Of a stretch of 64,000 nucleotides of DNA, positions 25,734 through 34,104 are shown piece by piece. Source of the DNA: Bacteroidales bacterium (GTDB taxonomy: Bacteria; Bacteroidota; Bacteroidia; Bacteroidales; UBA3663); contig JAFZTS010000087.1 of assembly GCA_017618715.1 (NCBI GenBank), positions 1 through 64,000 of the forward strand. The letters are read 5' to 3'. A program made the translations under genes and the position numbers. The notes under the pieces are model-generated. The model was not told the DNA's origin and made no database searches. It worked only from the letters and a program-made list of their open reading frames with translations. Numbering within the stretch: position 1 is the stretch's first letter; each line of letters starts with the position of its first letter.

Positions 25734-26609
25734 TTAGAAGACTTTCACACGAATATATTTCTTGGGATTCTCTTTGATGGCGTTGACGAGAGAGTCAACG
25801 TCGGAGAGCGTGCGATTCAAATGATCGTGAAGATCGGTTGTGTTGAGCAATTTCCCGACGCTGTTATCATTGGCCTGCAATCGCCGAATCATTTGATTTG
25901 CCTCGTTGAGCGTCCTGTTCGCGTTGGCAAGAATCTTTTCGACTTCGGCATCCTTGAGCTGATCGGAAATGGTGTCGAGGTTGGCTGTGGTGCTCTTCAC
26001 ATTGTTCATGATGGCAGGCACATCATTTTTCAGCAGGCCATTCAGGGAGTTGACTGTCTGATTGAGGCGCAAGGTCATCTTGTTTATTTCAAGCAGACTT
26101 TCCTGTACCTTGCTCTCATTCACCAACACATTGATACCAGATACCAGCGTGTCCAGTTTGGGCAACAGCTCATCCACTTTAGCGATGATCGGATCGGCTT
26201 TTTCAAGTAATCCGGCATTGGTTGTCGGTGCAAAAATAGTATCCCATGTCGCATATATTTTTTCACTTTCCCCCAATTCGAGATTGATGCTTGAGGTGCC
26301 GAGCAAATCTGTGGTAACATATAGACGGCTATCGACAGGTATTCTGATGTTGTCATCATATATATTTAGAGTGACAAGGATTCTATCGCTCGCTTTGTCG
26401 TATTTCATTTCGCGGACAATACCAACTTTAAGGCCATGGAGTTTGACATGACTCGATACGGCAAGGCCTTCAACCTTGTCGCTCGAGAGATAATAGAAGT
26501 CTCCCTGTTTCAACGTATGCACGCCTTTGAGGTAGTTGACTCCCAAATAGAGGATCACGAGCGAGACAATTGCCCAGAAACCAATTTTTAATTCGTTGCT
26601 TATTTTCAT
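25734..26609 (-). CDS. MlaD-family (MCE) lipid-transport protein
   Basis: A 291-aa protein anchored by one N-terminal transmembrane helix (about residues 8-26). An MCE domain follows (about 36-115; VEGLAVSSHVKLHGLKVGIV), then a long helical, coiled-coil-like region with the repeated Leu/Asn pattern seen in MlaD-like periplasmic proteins. It is expected to carry phospholipids between membranes with an MlaEF ABC transporter, which is not visible in this window. It lies 15 bp after the amidase gene. Confidence 0.88.
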   Translation of the reverse strand: MKISNELKIGFWAIVSLVILYLGVNYLKGVHTLKQGDFYYLSSDKVEGLAVSSHVKLHGLKVGIVREMKYDKASDRILVTLNIYDDNIRIPVDSRLYVTTDLLGTSSINLELGESEKIYATWDTIFAPTTNAGLLEKADPIIAKVDELLPKLDTLVSGINVLVNESKVQESLLEINKMTLRLNQTVNSLNGLLKNDVPAIMNNVKSTTANLDTISDQLKDAEVEKILANANRTLNEANQMIRRLQANDNSVGKLLNTTDLHDHLNRTLSDVDSLVNAIKENPKKYIRVKVF

Positions 26610-26624
26610 CTTTTTTTGATTTTA

Positions 26625-27785
26625 CTAATTCTTTATTCGATTGCCATTGGCATCAAATTTCACGGGGAAAGCTCCGGGGAATAATGCGGACACTTTTTTA
26701 AGGTCGGCATTCAAGCCTTTTGAAGTGGGAGAGCTGCCATAGGTGTATTTGTAAAGGTCACCTTCCTTGTAATAGGAGACTGGACTTAATCCCTTGAATT
26801 CGCTTGAGCCTTCCTTCAACAACTTGGAAGTGGAAAGGAATTGAATCTTCCATACGACACTACCTGTAGCTTGTTGCTTGGGTGTATCATTCGTTTTCTG
26901 ATTATCGTTCTTGGGTTGAGGAACAGGCTTTGTTTCATCCTTGGGCTTTTGAGTAGGCTTGGCTTCTTCTTGGTTGGAGAGTTGCCTTTTGTCCCATTTT
27001 CGCTTATATTCCTTGAACCCCTGATACAAGGCACTGGCAAATGTGCTTTGAGCTTCGTCTGTGTTGATGAATCGTTCTTCTGCTACATTGCTCATATATC
27101 CGAGTTCTACGAGTATGGCAGGCATGGGAGAATAACAAAGAACAAAGAGATTTTTTGATTTCACGCCTCGACTTACAACATTCTTCGCATAGGTGGTTTT
27201 CTTGAGGCTGGCAATAAGATTGCTGTGTACGCAATTGGCAATTTCAAGGCTTTGCTTGTTATGCTTCTCACGTTGTGCCTGACACAATATCTTCGTTTCG
27301 ATGTCGATATCTGTGTCGAAGTTCACTTGTCGTCCACTAATGTCGAGGTTCTCGCGCTCTTCCACCAATCTTTCTTCAACACGTCTTCTGCCACTATCCG
27401 AATTGTCTGTGCCAAAGATATAGGTTTCGAAACCACGTACCGATGCTTTCGGACAAGCATTCACATGGATCGAAATGAAAAGGTCACCCTTGTTCTTTTT
27501 CGCGATTTGTGTACGTTCAGGAAGTGAGGGGTATTTATCGGTTTTGCGGGTATAAACAACCTTAACGTCCGAATAATTCTTTTCGATGAGCCGTCCGAGT
27601 TTAAGAGCTACATTCAGTGCGATGGTCTTTTCGTCTTGTTTACATTTGCGGTGAGGTGTACCGTAATCTCCACCACCATGACCAGGGTCGATAATGATGG
27701 TGAAATTCTCCTTGGCCAAAAGTTGGTCAGGAAGTACAAAAGTGAAGAAAAATAGTATCGCTAAAAGGCGTATATGAAGATGCAT
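26625..27785 (-). CDS. N-acetylmuramoyl-L-alanine amidase (Amidase_3) with SPOR-like C-terminus
   Basis: A 386-aa exported enzyme that cuts the MurNAc-L-Ala bond of peptidoglycan. A signal peptide (residues 1 to about 24) is followed by Amidase_3 (about 28-240) with zinc ligands in IDPGHGG (His) and SIHVNA (His) plus the catalytic region VELGYMSN. A charged Lys/Pro/Gln linker (about 260-300) leads to a terminal domain of about 75 residues (VVWKIQFLSTSKLL, YKYTYGSSPT) resembling SPOR. It heads the minus-strand run that continues through MlaD, proC, SpmAB and the exopolysaccharide genes. Confidence 0.9.
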   Translation of the reverse strand: MHLHIRLLAILFFFTFVLPDQLLAKENFTIIIDPGHGGGDYGTPHRKCKQDEKTIALNVALKLGRLIEKNYSDVKVVYTRKTDKYPSLPERTQIAKKNKGDLFISIHVNACPKASVRGFETYIFGTDNSDSGRRRVEERLVEERENLDISGRQVNFDTDIDIETKILCQAQREKHNKQSLEIANCVHSNLIASLKKTTYAKNVVSRGVKSKNLFVLCYSPMPAILVELGYMSNVAEERFINTDEAQSTFASALYQGFKEYKRKWDKRQLSNQEEAKPTQKPKDETKPVPQPKNDNQKTNDTPKQQATGSVVWKIQFLSTSKLLKEGSSEFKGLSPVSYYKEGDLYKYTYGSSPTSKGLNADLKKVSALFPGAFPVKFDANGNRIKN

Positions 27786-27811
27786 ATTCTTAAAAATTCA
27801 TATTTTGGGTG

Positions 27812-27841
27812 CAAATTTACAAAAAATATTTGTAAGTTCAA
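27812..27841 (-). promoter_or_regulatory. Promoter of the amidase gene
   Basis: On the minus strand, TTG (27839-27841), a 19-bp spacer and TAAATTTG (27812-27819). The element is interleaved with the aroE promoter on the other strand. Confidence 0.75.
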
Positions 27842-27860
27842 CAAAAATATATTATTTTTG
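27829..27860 (+). promoter_or_regulatory. aroE: Promoter of aroE
   Basis: TTTG (27829-27832), a 20-bp spacer and TATTTTTG (27853-27860). Its -33 box lies inside the spacer of the divergent amidase promoter, so the two are likely mutually exclusive for polymerase binding. Confidence 0.8.
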
Positions 27861-27918
27861 CGCCAACTTTACTATTTTTTGGCAAATAATTCAATTATTT
27901 AAGCAAAATTCAGTTGAT

Positions 27919-28734
27919 ATGAACAAAAAATATGGTCTTTTAGGTCATCCATTGGGACATTCCTTCTCAAAAAAATTCCATAACGAGCGCTTTTCCCGCT
28001 TGGGTATAGATGCAGAATATGTGAATTACGATTTGGAGGATATCTCCAAACTTCCCGATATACTCCTGAATGAACCCACTTTGTGTGGTCTAAATGTGAC
28101 GATTCCCTACAAACAGCAAATGATACGTTTCCTTGATGAGATGGATTCTGTTGCCCAAAGGATTGGCGCTGTGAATACCATTTGCATCCATAGAATTCCA
28201 TTAGACGAAAGCTTGAAAAGGGTAAGCAAGATTCAAGGTCTTTGGCTCAAAGGATACAATACTGACATCATTGGTTTTCGTGACAGCATCATGCCATTGC
28301 TTCGACAAGCGGGAATTCTTGATGAAGAAGGTTGTTGCCATGATGATACAGCAGCTTTGATTTTAGGTACAGGAGGTGCTTCAAAGGCGATTAAGGTTGC
28401 ACTGGAAGATATGGGTATTTCATTTACATTTGTTTCTCGTACTTCGTCTCCTGAAAGACTTACCTACGAACAATTATCCCGTGATGTTATGGCAAAGAAT
28501 CGTGTAATCATTAACTGCACACCAATTGGCACATTTCCAAACATAAACGAGTGCCCGAATATTCCTTACGAATATTTGACCTCGAGTCATGTCTGCTACG
28601 ACTTGGTGTATAATCCAGAGGTTACACTTTTTTTGGCGAAGGCGAAAGAAAAAGGCGCCTTCACAATGAGTGGAGGTGCCATGCTTGAAGGTCAGGCCAT
28701 CGCTTCATATAATTATTGGACAGAGGAGGATTGA
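27919..28734 (+). CDS. aroE: Shikimate dehydrogenase
   Basis: A 271-aa enzyme that reduces 3-dehydroshikimate to shikimate with NADPH. The N-terminal motif GLLGHPLGHSFSKKFHNERF contains the shikimate-binding serine, NVTIPYKQ the catalytic Lys, and LGTGGASKAI the cofactor loop. The end (MSGGAMLEGQAIASYNYW) is typical. An upstream TTG at 27805 would place the promoter inside the gene, so the ATG at 27919 is used. There is a modest insertion before GYNTD (about residues 93-108, HRIPLDESLKRVSKIQ). The gene is alone on its strand and its stop lies 1 bp from the stop of the convergent gene. Confidence 0.95.
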   Translation: MNKKYGLLGHPLGHSFSKKFHNERFSRLGIDAEYVNYDLEDISKLPDILLNEPTLCGLNVTIPYKQQMIRFLDEMDSVAQRIGAVNTICIHRIPLDESLKRVSKIQGLWLKGYNTDIIGFRDSIMPLLRQAGILDEEGCCHDDTAALILGTGGASKAIKVALEDMGISFTFVSRTSSPERLTYEQLSRDVMAKNRVIINCTPIGTFPNINECPNIPYEYLTSSHVCYDLVYNPEVTLFLAKAKEKGAFTMSGGAMLEGQAIASYNYWTEED

Positions 28735-28735
28735 T

Positions 28736-29362
28736 TTATTTCCAAGTCTGCCAATCTCCCATAATGATATCAGGGTTTTCATCCTCATCAGCGGCAAGGA
28801 TGGAACCCCTCTTTTTATCTAGTTCCAGTAATATCTCTTCGATAGGCTTTGAACCTTTAGAGTTGTCTCTTTCAATGAGATCCATAATCTGCAGCAGACA
28901 TGGAAGAGGAGGACGATCGGTTGGAAATTTTACATCTACATGCATCAGACAGGCACCATAAAGACCAAGGCTGAAGTTCATTTGTCGTTCGAGGTTCTCA
29001 TTGCCATTCGGTATGTAAAAACCTTGTTGTTGCAGGGGTTTCAAATGATCGTGGAAGGTGGCTGCGTGGTCTTTCCCTTCGATACTGCTGAAGGATAACG
29101 ACCAAAGGTTTTCTCCGGGACGTCCCAACAATGCCTCTCTTTCGAGATACACTTGGCAGTCGATGCCTAAAAAGAGATAATTCCAATAGAGCGACGCACG
29201 ATAAGCCGAGATGCTTTGTTCCAATCGCACAGGACGACCCACACGACGCATTTCGCTGAAATACCACCAGCGATCAGTCATTGCATGAGCCTTGACACCA
29301 GCAAAAAGTGCCATTGCCTCCAACTTCATGAGGTTGCTCTGTTTGGCTTGCTCTTTATTCAT
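28736..29362 (-). CDS. Uncharacterised 208-aa protein linked to VWA/MoxR genes
   Basis: I do not recognise the family. It has no signal peptide or membrane segment and looks cytoplasmic and mostly helical, with many aromatic residues in the first half (TDRWWYFSEMRR, SLYWNYLFLGIDCQVYLERE). An internal LxxL-rich acidic segment (about 165-190) precedes the C-terminus DENPDIIMGDWQTWK. It is the third gene of a minus-strand set with a MoxR ATPase and a VWA protein, separated from the latter by a gap filled with the 9-bp repeat. The neighbourhood suggests it is an adaptor or substrate of that chaperone pair; this is inference only. Confidence 0.6.
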   Translation of the reverse strand: MNKEQAKQSNLMKLEAMALFAGVKAHAMTDRWWYFSEMRRVGRPVRLEQSISAYRASLYWNYLFLGIDCQVYLEREALLGRPGENLWSLSFSSIEGKDHAATFHDHLKPLQQQGFYIPNGNENLERQMNFSLGLYGACLMHVDVKFPTDRPPLPCLLQIMDLIERDNSKGSKPIEEILLELDKKRGSILAADEDENPDIIMGDWQTWK

Positions 29363-29370
29363 TTTTTAAT

Positions 29371-29443
29371 TTCGAACCCTTCAGAACCGTTCATACTATT
29401 CAAACCTCTTGAACCCTCAAACCTCTTGAACCTTCAAACCTCT
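29371..29443. repeat. Intergenic copy of the 9-bp GGTTTGAAG repeat (VWA/208-aa gap)
   Basis: The entire gap between the two genes consists of degenerate units such as TTCGAACCC, TTCAAACCTC and TTGAACCC on the plus strand, seven or so copies. Confidence 0.8.
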
Positions 29444-30664
29444 CTATAGGTGGCAACAACGACCGGTCTTCTCCATCCATTCATGGGATACTTCGTACGA
29501 GGCCTTGTCATTGCACACCCAGAGTATGGGAGTATGAAGATACTTGGCACCCTTCTTAAGCATAATACCATCTAAGGTTGGGGGTGGTGCTTGTCCATCG
29601 GTCAGGATGATCAATCCATCGTAATCATGGGGTTTATGCATGATATAATCGAAGATGGGTTGGTAGCTGGTGCCTCCCCGTCCTTTAACTTGCACGATAC
29701 TTTGAGCATGCTGCAAAGGTTCTATGGGGCTCATTTCTGCATCAAACTGACATAAGTCAATCTTGACAATTCCATAGCGAAACAAACGATTGATTGAGCC
29801 ATAGAAATTCTCAAGCATCGATTCAGTAATACTTCCACTGGTATCGATAGCGATAAGCAGATGTGTATCAAATTGACGCATGCTTCCCATTTGCAGGAAT
29901 CCAGTTCGACGATTGGGACGCATTCGAGTCAGATGGCGCTGACTGCTGAGAATAGTACTATGGAATCCCTCCCAAATATGGCGGTTGTCGATCTTGGCTT
30001 TTGTACTCGCCTTGATTTGTTCGACGATTTCTCCAGGCAGGGTTCCCCAATCGGTCGTTCGATTAATGAGTTCGTTAATTCGCAAACGCTGCATTTCATC
30101 GTCTCGCCATAGTTGCGATTTGTCCTTATCCTCAGGATTGTTGAAGGGAGAAGTGCTCGGCGTTTTCGGATTATTCTGATTATTCTGATTACTCTGAGTA
30201 TTCGGATCATTCTGATTGCTTTGAGAGTCCTTCTGTTGTTCGTCCTCCTGCTTCTGACCCTGAATCTGCTTGGCATACCATTCGTAATATTGCCCCAAAG
30301 GCAAGTGATAATATCCAGGATCACGAACGGGGAGTTTCTCCTTGTGCAACATACAGTAGCCATCGCCAATGGTAATGTCAGAACCGATAGAAAGGGCTTC
30401 CTTGCTACAACCTTCGGGTTGACGTTCGTATGGATGTTTCAAGAAAAGGCGTATCATCTCTACACGCATCAGTTGTTCCACTTCGGCGAAGTTCTTACGG
30501 GAAAGTAGGAGTGGGTTGTATTCCAACCTCCCTTGACCACAGCGTATAGGACTTTCCATTCGTACATTTTCCGTCAATTGTTGTTGACAAAGCAGCGCAA
30601 AGAACGCTGGTTCCTGCAAGAACCAGTTTTCACTGATGAGTCTGAGTGTCTCGTTAACAAACAT
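29444..30664 (-). CDS. VWA-domain protein, DUF2201-like, with degenerate metallopeptidase motif
   Basis: A 406-aa cytoplasmic protein. Residues about 1-110 resemble the N-terminal putative metallopeptidase region of DUF2201 proteins, but where family members carry an HExxH zinc motif this one reads RVEMIRLFLKH (67-77), so the zinc site is probably lost. Residues 135-183 form a Gln/Asn-rich linker encoded by a 9-bp repeat. The C-terminal half is a VWA domain with an intact MIDAS: D274-T-S276-G-S278, T332 in GGTSY and D356 in LTDG. VWA proteins of this kind usually pair with MoxR ATPases, and one is directly upstream. Confidence 0.8.
   Translation of the reverse strand: MFVNETLRLISENWFLQEPAFFALLCQQQLTENVRMESPIRCGQGRLEYNPLLLSRKNFAEVEQLMRVEMIRLFLKHPYERQPEGCSKEALSIGSDITIGDGYCMLHKEKLPVRDPGYYHLPLGQYYEWYAKQIQGQKQEDEQQKDSQSNQNDPNTQSNQNNQNNPKTPSTSPFNNPEDKDKSQLWRDDEMQRLRINELINRTTDWGTLPGEIVEQIKASTKAKIDNRHIWEGFHSTILSSQRHLTRMRPNRRTGFLQMGSMRQFDTHLLIAIDTSGSITESMLENFYGSINRLFRYGIVKIDLCQFDAEMSPIEPLQHAQSIVQVKGRGGTSYQPIFDYIMHKPHDYDGLIILTDGQAPPPTLDGIMLKKGAKYLHTPILWVCNDKASYEVSHEWMEKTGRCCHL
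30168..30222. repeat. In-gene 9-bp repeat (ATTATTCTG) in the VWA gene
   Basis: About six degenerate units; on the coding strand CAGAATAAT gives a Gln-Asn-Asn-rich linker. Confidence 0.8.
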
Positions 30665-30666
30665 AT

Positions 30667-30700
30667 CCTTTCGAACCTTTCTTAACCCATCGAACCCTAA
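30667..30700. repeat. Intergenic copy of the 9-bp repeat (MoxR/VWA gap)
   Basis: Degenerate units TTTCGAACC, TTTCTTAACCC and ATCGAACCC fill most of the 47-bp gap. Confidence 0.6.
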
Positions 30701-30711
30701 TAATCAATTAT

Positions 30712-31863
30712 TTATATGTTGGCGATGAAAGTTGCGAGCTTTTGATATATTTCAGGGCAGAATGTTGTGACAAATAAGATGGCCTCTGGATAACTGCCGC
30801 TTTCGAAAAGGTTGGCCAAATGCGCGATGGCTTCTTTTTGCTCCATATTCTCGAGCAGATTGTAATATCGCAGGAGGTTGTCTGCATAACGATGCAATTG
30901 AACAACGTCCATCGATGTAGAATCATCTTTCGCCACTAAAGAAAATGCAAGCAGTTGCGAAGAGTCGGGATAAGCCACTTCGAGGTGTTGGAAGATGCTT
31001 TCGTTAATGATGGCCAGTTGATGCAAACGATAGCTTCGTAATTTGGCTTCGCAAGCATTACAGTCATTCAATACTTGTACTCCCGAAAGCATCTGGTTCC
31101 CTTGTGTGAAGGCAAAGAAACGGCTTGCGGCCTGTGCTCCGACAATACCGGCTATTAAATCCAGATCGTCTTCTCCAAGGTGACGCCTTGGACGCAATGT
31201 GCCATCGGGAGACATTTCTTGGATGATATCGCTGATGCGTTTCCAAGCGCGACGATCGGGATACTTTTCGAGTCCGGTATCTTCCCCCTCTTTCTGTTCC
31301 GGCGTTCCGTCGAGCAAAGTAGGTTCGTTTTGGATAAAGTCGATAATGCGTTGGTCAAGGTGTGTTAGTTGTGCCCAAAGCAGCCATTCCTGCACAGTAG
31401 GACAGAATTGATATACGTTGAAACGACTCACCAGAGAAGGATCAAGGTGGGTCAGTTGATATTCATCGCCCTCATTGACAGCTGAGATGATTCGGCTTCC
31501 TTCCGGTAACATGTGGCCAGCCAATCGACGATTGAGTGCAAGGTCCATGACAGTCTGTAATATCTCAGGACGTGCACGGTTTAACTCATCGAGGAACAGG
31601 ACAATAGGCTTCCCATCAATGGGGAACCAATAGGGTGGAAGGAAGTCGGTTCTCTCGCCAGTCTTGGTGGGTAATCCGATCAAGTCGCCAGGATCGGACA
31701 TCTGTCCAAGAAAGAGTGGCACGACACGATACCCTTTCCGTTGGTAATAGTCGGTAAGGATTTCCGACTTCCCGATACCATGACGCCCCACCAGCATAAT
31801 GTTATGCGTGGCGGGGGTCACATCGAGGATATGCAAAAGTTTTTTTGTATCTATAATAATCAT
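30712..31863 (-). CDS. MoxR-family AAA+ ATPase
   Basis: A 383-aa cytoplasmic ATPase. Walker A is GRHGIGKS (26-33), Walker B is IVLFLDELNRA (with E93) and the region LVSRFNVYQF carries the arginine-containing segment expected of MoxR proteins. The C-terminal 150 residues are helical. MoxR ATPases act with VWA proteins as chaperones that insert cofactors or remodel complexes; the E. coli analogue is RavA-ViaA. It is the first gene of the MoxR-VWA-208-aa set and lies 6 bp after the S9 peptidase gene, so it is probably cotranscribed with it. Confidence 0.88.
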   Translation of the reverse strand: MIIIDTKKLLHILDVTPATHNIMLVGRHGIGKSEILTDYYQRKGYRVVPLFLGQMSDPGDLIGLPTKTGERTDFLPPYWFPIDGKPIVLFLDELNRARPEILQTVMDLALNRRLAGHMLPEGSRIISAVNEGDEYQLTHLDPSLVSRFNVYQFCPTVQEWLLWAQLTHLDQRIIDFIQNEPTLLDGTPEQKEGEDTGLEKYPDRRAWKRISDIIQEMSPDGTLRPRRHLGEDDLDLIAGIVGAQAASRFFAFTQGNQMLSGVQVLNDCNACEAKLRSYRLHQLAIINESIFQHLEVAYPDSSQLLAFSLVAKDDSTSMDVVQLHRYADNLLRYYNLLENMEQKEAIAHLANLFESGSYPEAILFVTTFCPEIYQKLATFIANI

Positions 31864-31869
31864 TGTTTC

Positions 31870-34083
31870 CTACTTCTTCAGCCACTTGTCCAACCAATTG
31901 AAGTAAACACGCTGCCAGAGCACAGCATTCTGTGGATGTAGTACCCAGTGACTCTCGTTGGGGAAGTAAAGGAATTCGGCAGGGATACCACGCATTCGAG
32001 CCAGGTTGAAGGCCTGCATACCTTGTGTTACGGGGATACGATAGTCATGCTCGTTGTGGATCACGAGGATTGGGGTGTCCCACTTTGTAATAGACTTGTG
32101 AGGTGAGTCGGTATAGCAGGCATTCACGCCGCCATTGCCACGTTTTGGTGTATGGCAAAGACCTTCCTGGAGACCGCTTTGTCCAAAATATGATCCACCG
32201 TAATCCCAGTCAGCAAACCACATCTCCTCGGTTTCACCGTACATCGATTCGCAGTTGAAGATGCCGCAATGTGCAATAAAGCACTTGAAACGCTTCTGAT
32301 GATGTCCAGCCAGCCAATAGACGGAATAACCACCGAACGAAGCTCCCACGGCACCCAACCGTTCAGCATCACACCAAGATTCGGTCTTGACGATGTTGTC
32401 GATGGCTGTGTAATAGTCGCGCATACATTGTCCTGCAAAGTCGCCTGCAATCTGTTCGTTGAACTTCTGTCCGAAGCCTGGTACACCATGTCGATTTGGG
32501 AGGACAAGTGCATAGCCGTTGGCCTGCATGATGGCAATATTCCAACGAGTGCTCCAGAACTGACTCACTGCACTCTCGGGACCACCCTGACAATATAGGA
32601 GGGTAGGAACCTTCAGTTTCGGGTCTTTTGCAATGGCTGCATCAAATCCGGCAGGATAAGCAATCCATACGAGCATCGTATCTCCATTGGTACATTTCAT
32701 CCAGCGTTTCTCGATTCGTCCCATATCTCCCAACTGTGCCAAAAGGGCATCGTTCTCATGTGTCAACTGAGTTGCTATACCATCCTTGAGCTCAAAAATT
32801 TCGTTGGGTTGATGCCAGTCGTGACGCAGGGTCAGTAGCTTGTTACCAACATAGCAAACTGCTCCAAAGTCATGGTCCGAATTGTCGCTTATGCGGCACA
32901 CTTCGCCATCAAGTGTAACATTGAAAACTTGTGCCGTGCCATAACTATAGCTTACGAAGGTCAAAGACTGGCCATCGGGAGCCCAGACGTATGCTTCACA
33001 GTTGTTATCGTAATTCGCGGTGAGATCCTTGAACTTGCCGACATAGTCATTCACCTTGCTCCAATCGCCATCATTGCCCATTGGGAAATCGTCGAGGTTC
33101 ATGATGCAAAGCGCATTCTTGTCGCTCTCATAACCATTGCGCGCCATGGCTTGGAAGGCAAGGAGCTTGCCATTAGGCGAGAAGGTGGGACAAGTGTCAT
33201 AGCCATGATCGCCTTGATGCAAGTCGAAAGTCTGGCCGGTAACTATATCATATAGATAGAGTGAAGAACGGGTCGAGAAGGCATATCGGGTACCTACTTC
33301 CTTGCGTGTAGCATATACAATTTGAGTGCCATTGGGATGCCAAGCAAAACTCTCGATACCGCCAAAAGGCCGCATTGGACACTCGTAAGGTTCCCCTGCC
33401 ATGATATCAATCATCGCTTCCTTCTTCACGCCGTTCTCGTCAAAGGGGGCGATGAACGGATGAGGACAGTTGTTCACAAAGTCATCCCAATGACGATAGT
33501 TCATATCGTCCCATAGACGTCCTGTTGTCTTGTCGAGTCCTTCAAAGAGCGTTGAGTCGATACGTGGAATCTCGAGTGGAAGAATTAGAAGCACCATTTT
33601 TTGGTCTGGGCTTAGCAGAAATCCTTCAATATCCTTATCCAAGTCGGAAATCTGCTTGCGAACCGAACCGTCGGCATTCATCTGCCACATCTGCATTGAT
33701 CCACTCTCGCTGCTCAGAAAGTAGATTTTATTACCGTCTTTGCTCCAAACTGCATTTTGTTCCGACTTAGCCGTGTTGGTTATTTGCATGGGTTCGGAAT
33801 TCTCTTGGGAAATGTCGAGGACGAAGAGTTCTCGATTGGTCTTGTCTTCCTTCACACTGGTATAACCTACGCCGTAAAGCACTTTGCAGCCGTCGGGTGA
33901 TGCTTGCATGTCGCTGATTTTGCCGAGTTCCTGCAAGAGTTCAGGTGTCATGTGATCGGCTACGATTTGTGTTTTCCCGACAATGGGACCAGAGTCGGTT
34001 TTCGTCTCCTTGTTCGTGGTGCACGAAGCTGCCAATCCAAGTGTTGCAGCTGTTGTCATGATAAGTAGGATTTGCTTGTTCAT
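31870..34083 (-). CDS. S9 family serine peptidase, lipoprotein
   Basis: A 737-aa exported prolyl-oligopeptidase-family enzyme. The N-terminus (MNKQILLIMTTAATLGLAAS followed by Cys) is a lipoprotein signal, placing it on a membrane surface. Residues about 60-440 form a beta-propeller with WD40/TolB-like repeats (for example DKNALCIMN, WAPDGQSLTFVSYS). The C-terminal alpha/beta hydrolase has the triad Ser582 (GASFGGY), Asp680 (NEHDYR) and His712 (NESHW). Substrate is likely small peptides (DPP IV or acylaminoacyl-peptidase type). It is 21 bp after the helicase gene. Confidence 0.92.
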   Translation of the reverse strand: MNKQILLIMTTAATLGLAASCTTNKETKTDSGPIVGKTQIVADHMTPELLQELGKISDMQASPDGCKVLYGVGYTSVKEDKTNRELFVLDISQENSEPMQITNTAKSEQNAVWSKDGNKIYFLSSESGSMQMWQMNADGSVRKQISDLDKDIEGFLLSPDQKMVLLILPLEIPRIDSTLFEGLDKTTGRLWDDMNYRHWDDFVNNCPHPFIAPFDENGVKKEAMIDIMAGEPYECPMRPFGGIESFAWHPNGTQIVYATRKEVGTRYAFSTRSSLYLYDIVTGQTFDLHQGDHGYDTCPTFSPNGKLLAFQAMARNGYESDKNALCIMNLDDFPMGNDGDWSKVNDYVGKFKDLTANYDNNCEAYVWAPDGQSLTFVSYSYGTAQVFNVTLDGEVCRISDNSDHDFGAVCYVGNKLLTLRHDWHQPNEIFELKDGIATQLTHENDALLAQLGDMGRIEKRWMKCTNGDTMLVWIAYPAGFDAAIAKDPKLKVPTLLYCQGGPESAVSQFWSTRWNIAIMQANGYALVLPNRHGVPGFGQKFNEQIAGDFAGQCMRDYYTAIDNIVKTESWCDAERLGAVGASFGGYSVYWLAGHHQKRFKCFIAHCGIFNCESMYGETEEMWFADWDYGGSYFGQSGLQEGLCHTPKRGNGGVNACYTDSPHKSITKWDTPILVIHNEHDYRIPVTQGMQAFNLARMRGIPAEFLYFPNESHWVLHPQNAVLWQRVYFNWLDKWLKK

Positions 34084-34104
34084 ATTATTGTTTGTTTGAA
34101 AAAT

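Noticed and set aside
27805..27918. Upstream TTG start for aroE
   Set aside because: It would place the aroE promoter inside the coding region and add 38 residues absent from the family.
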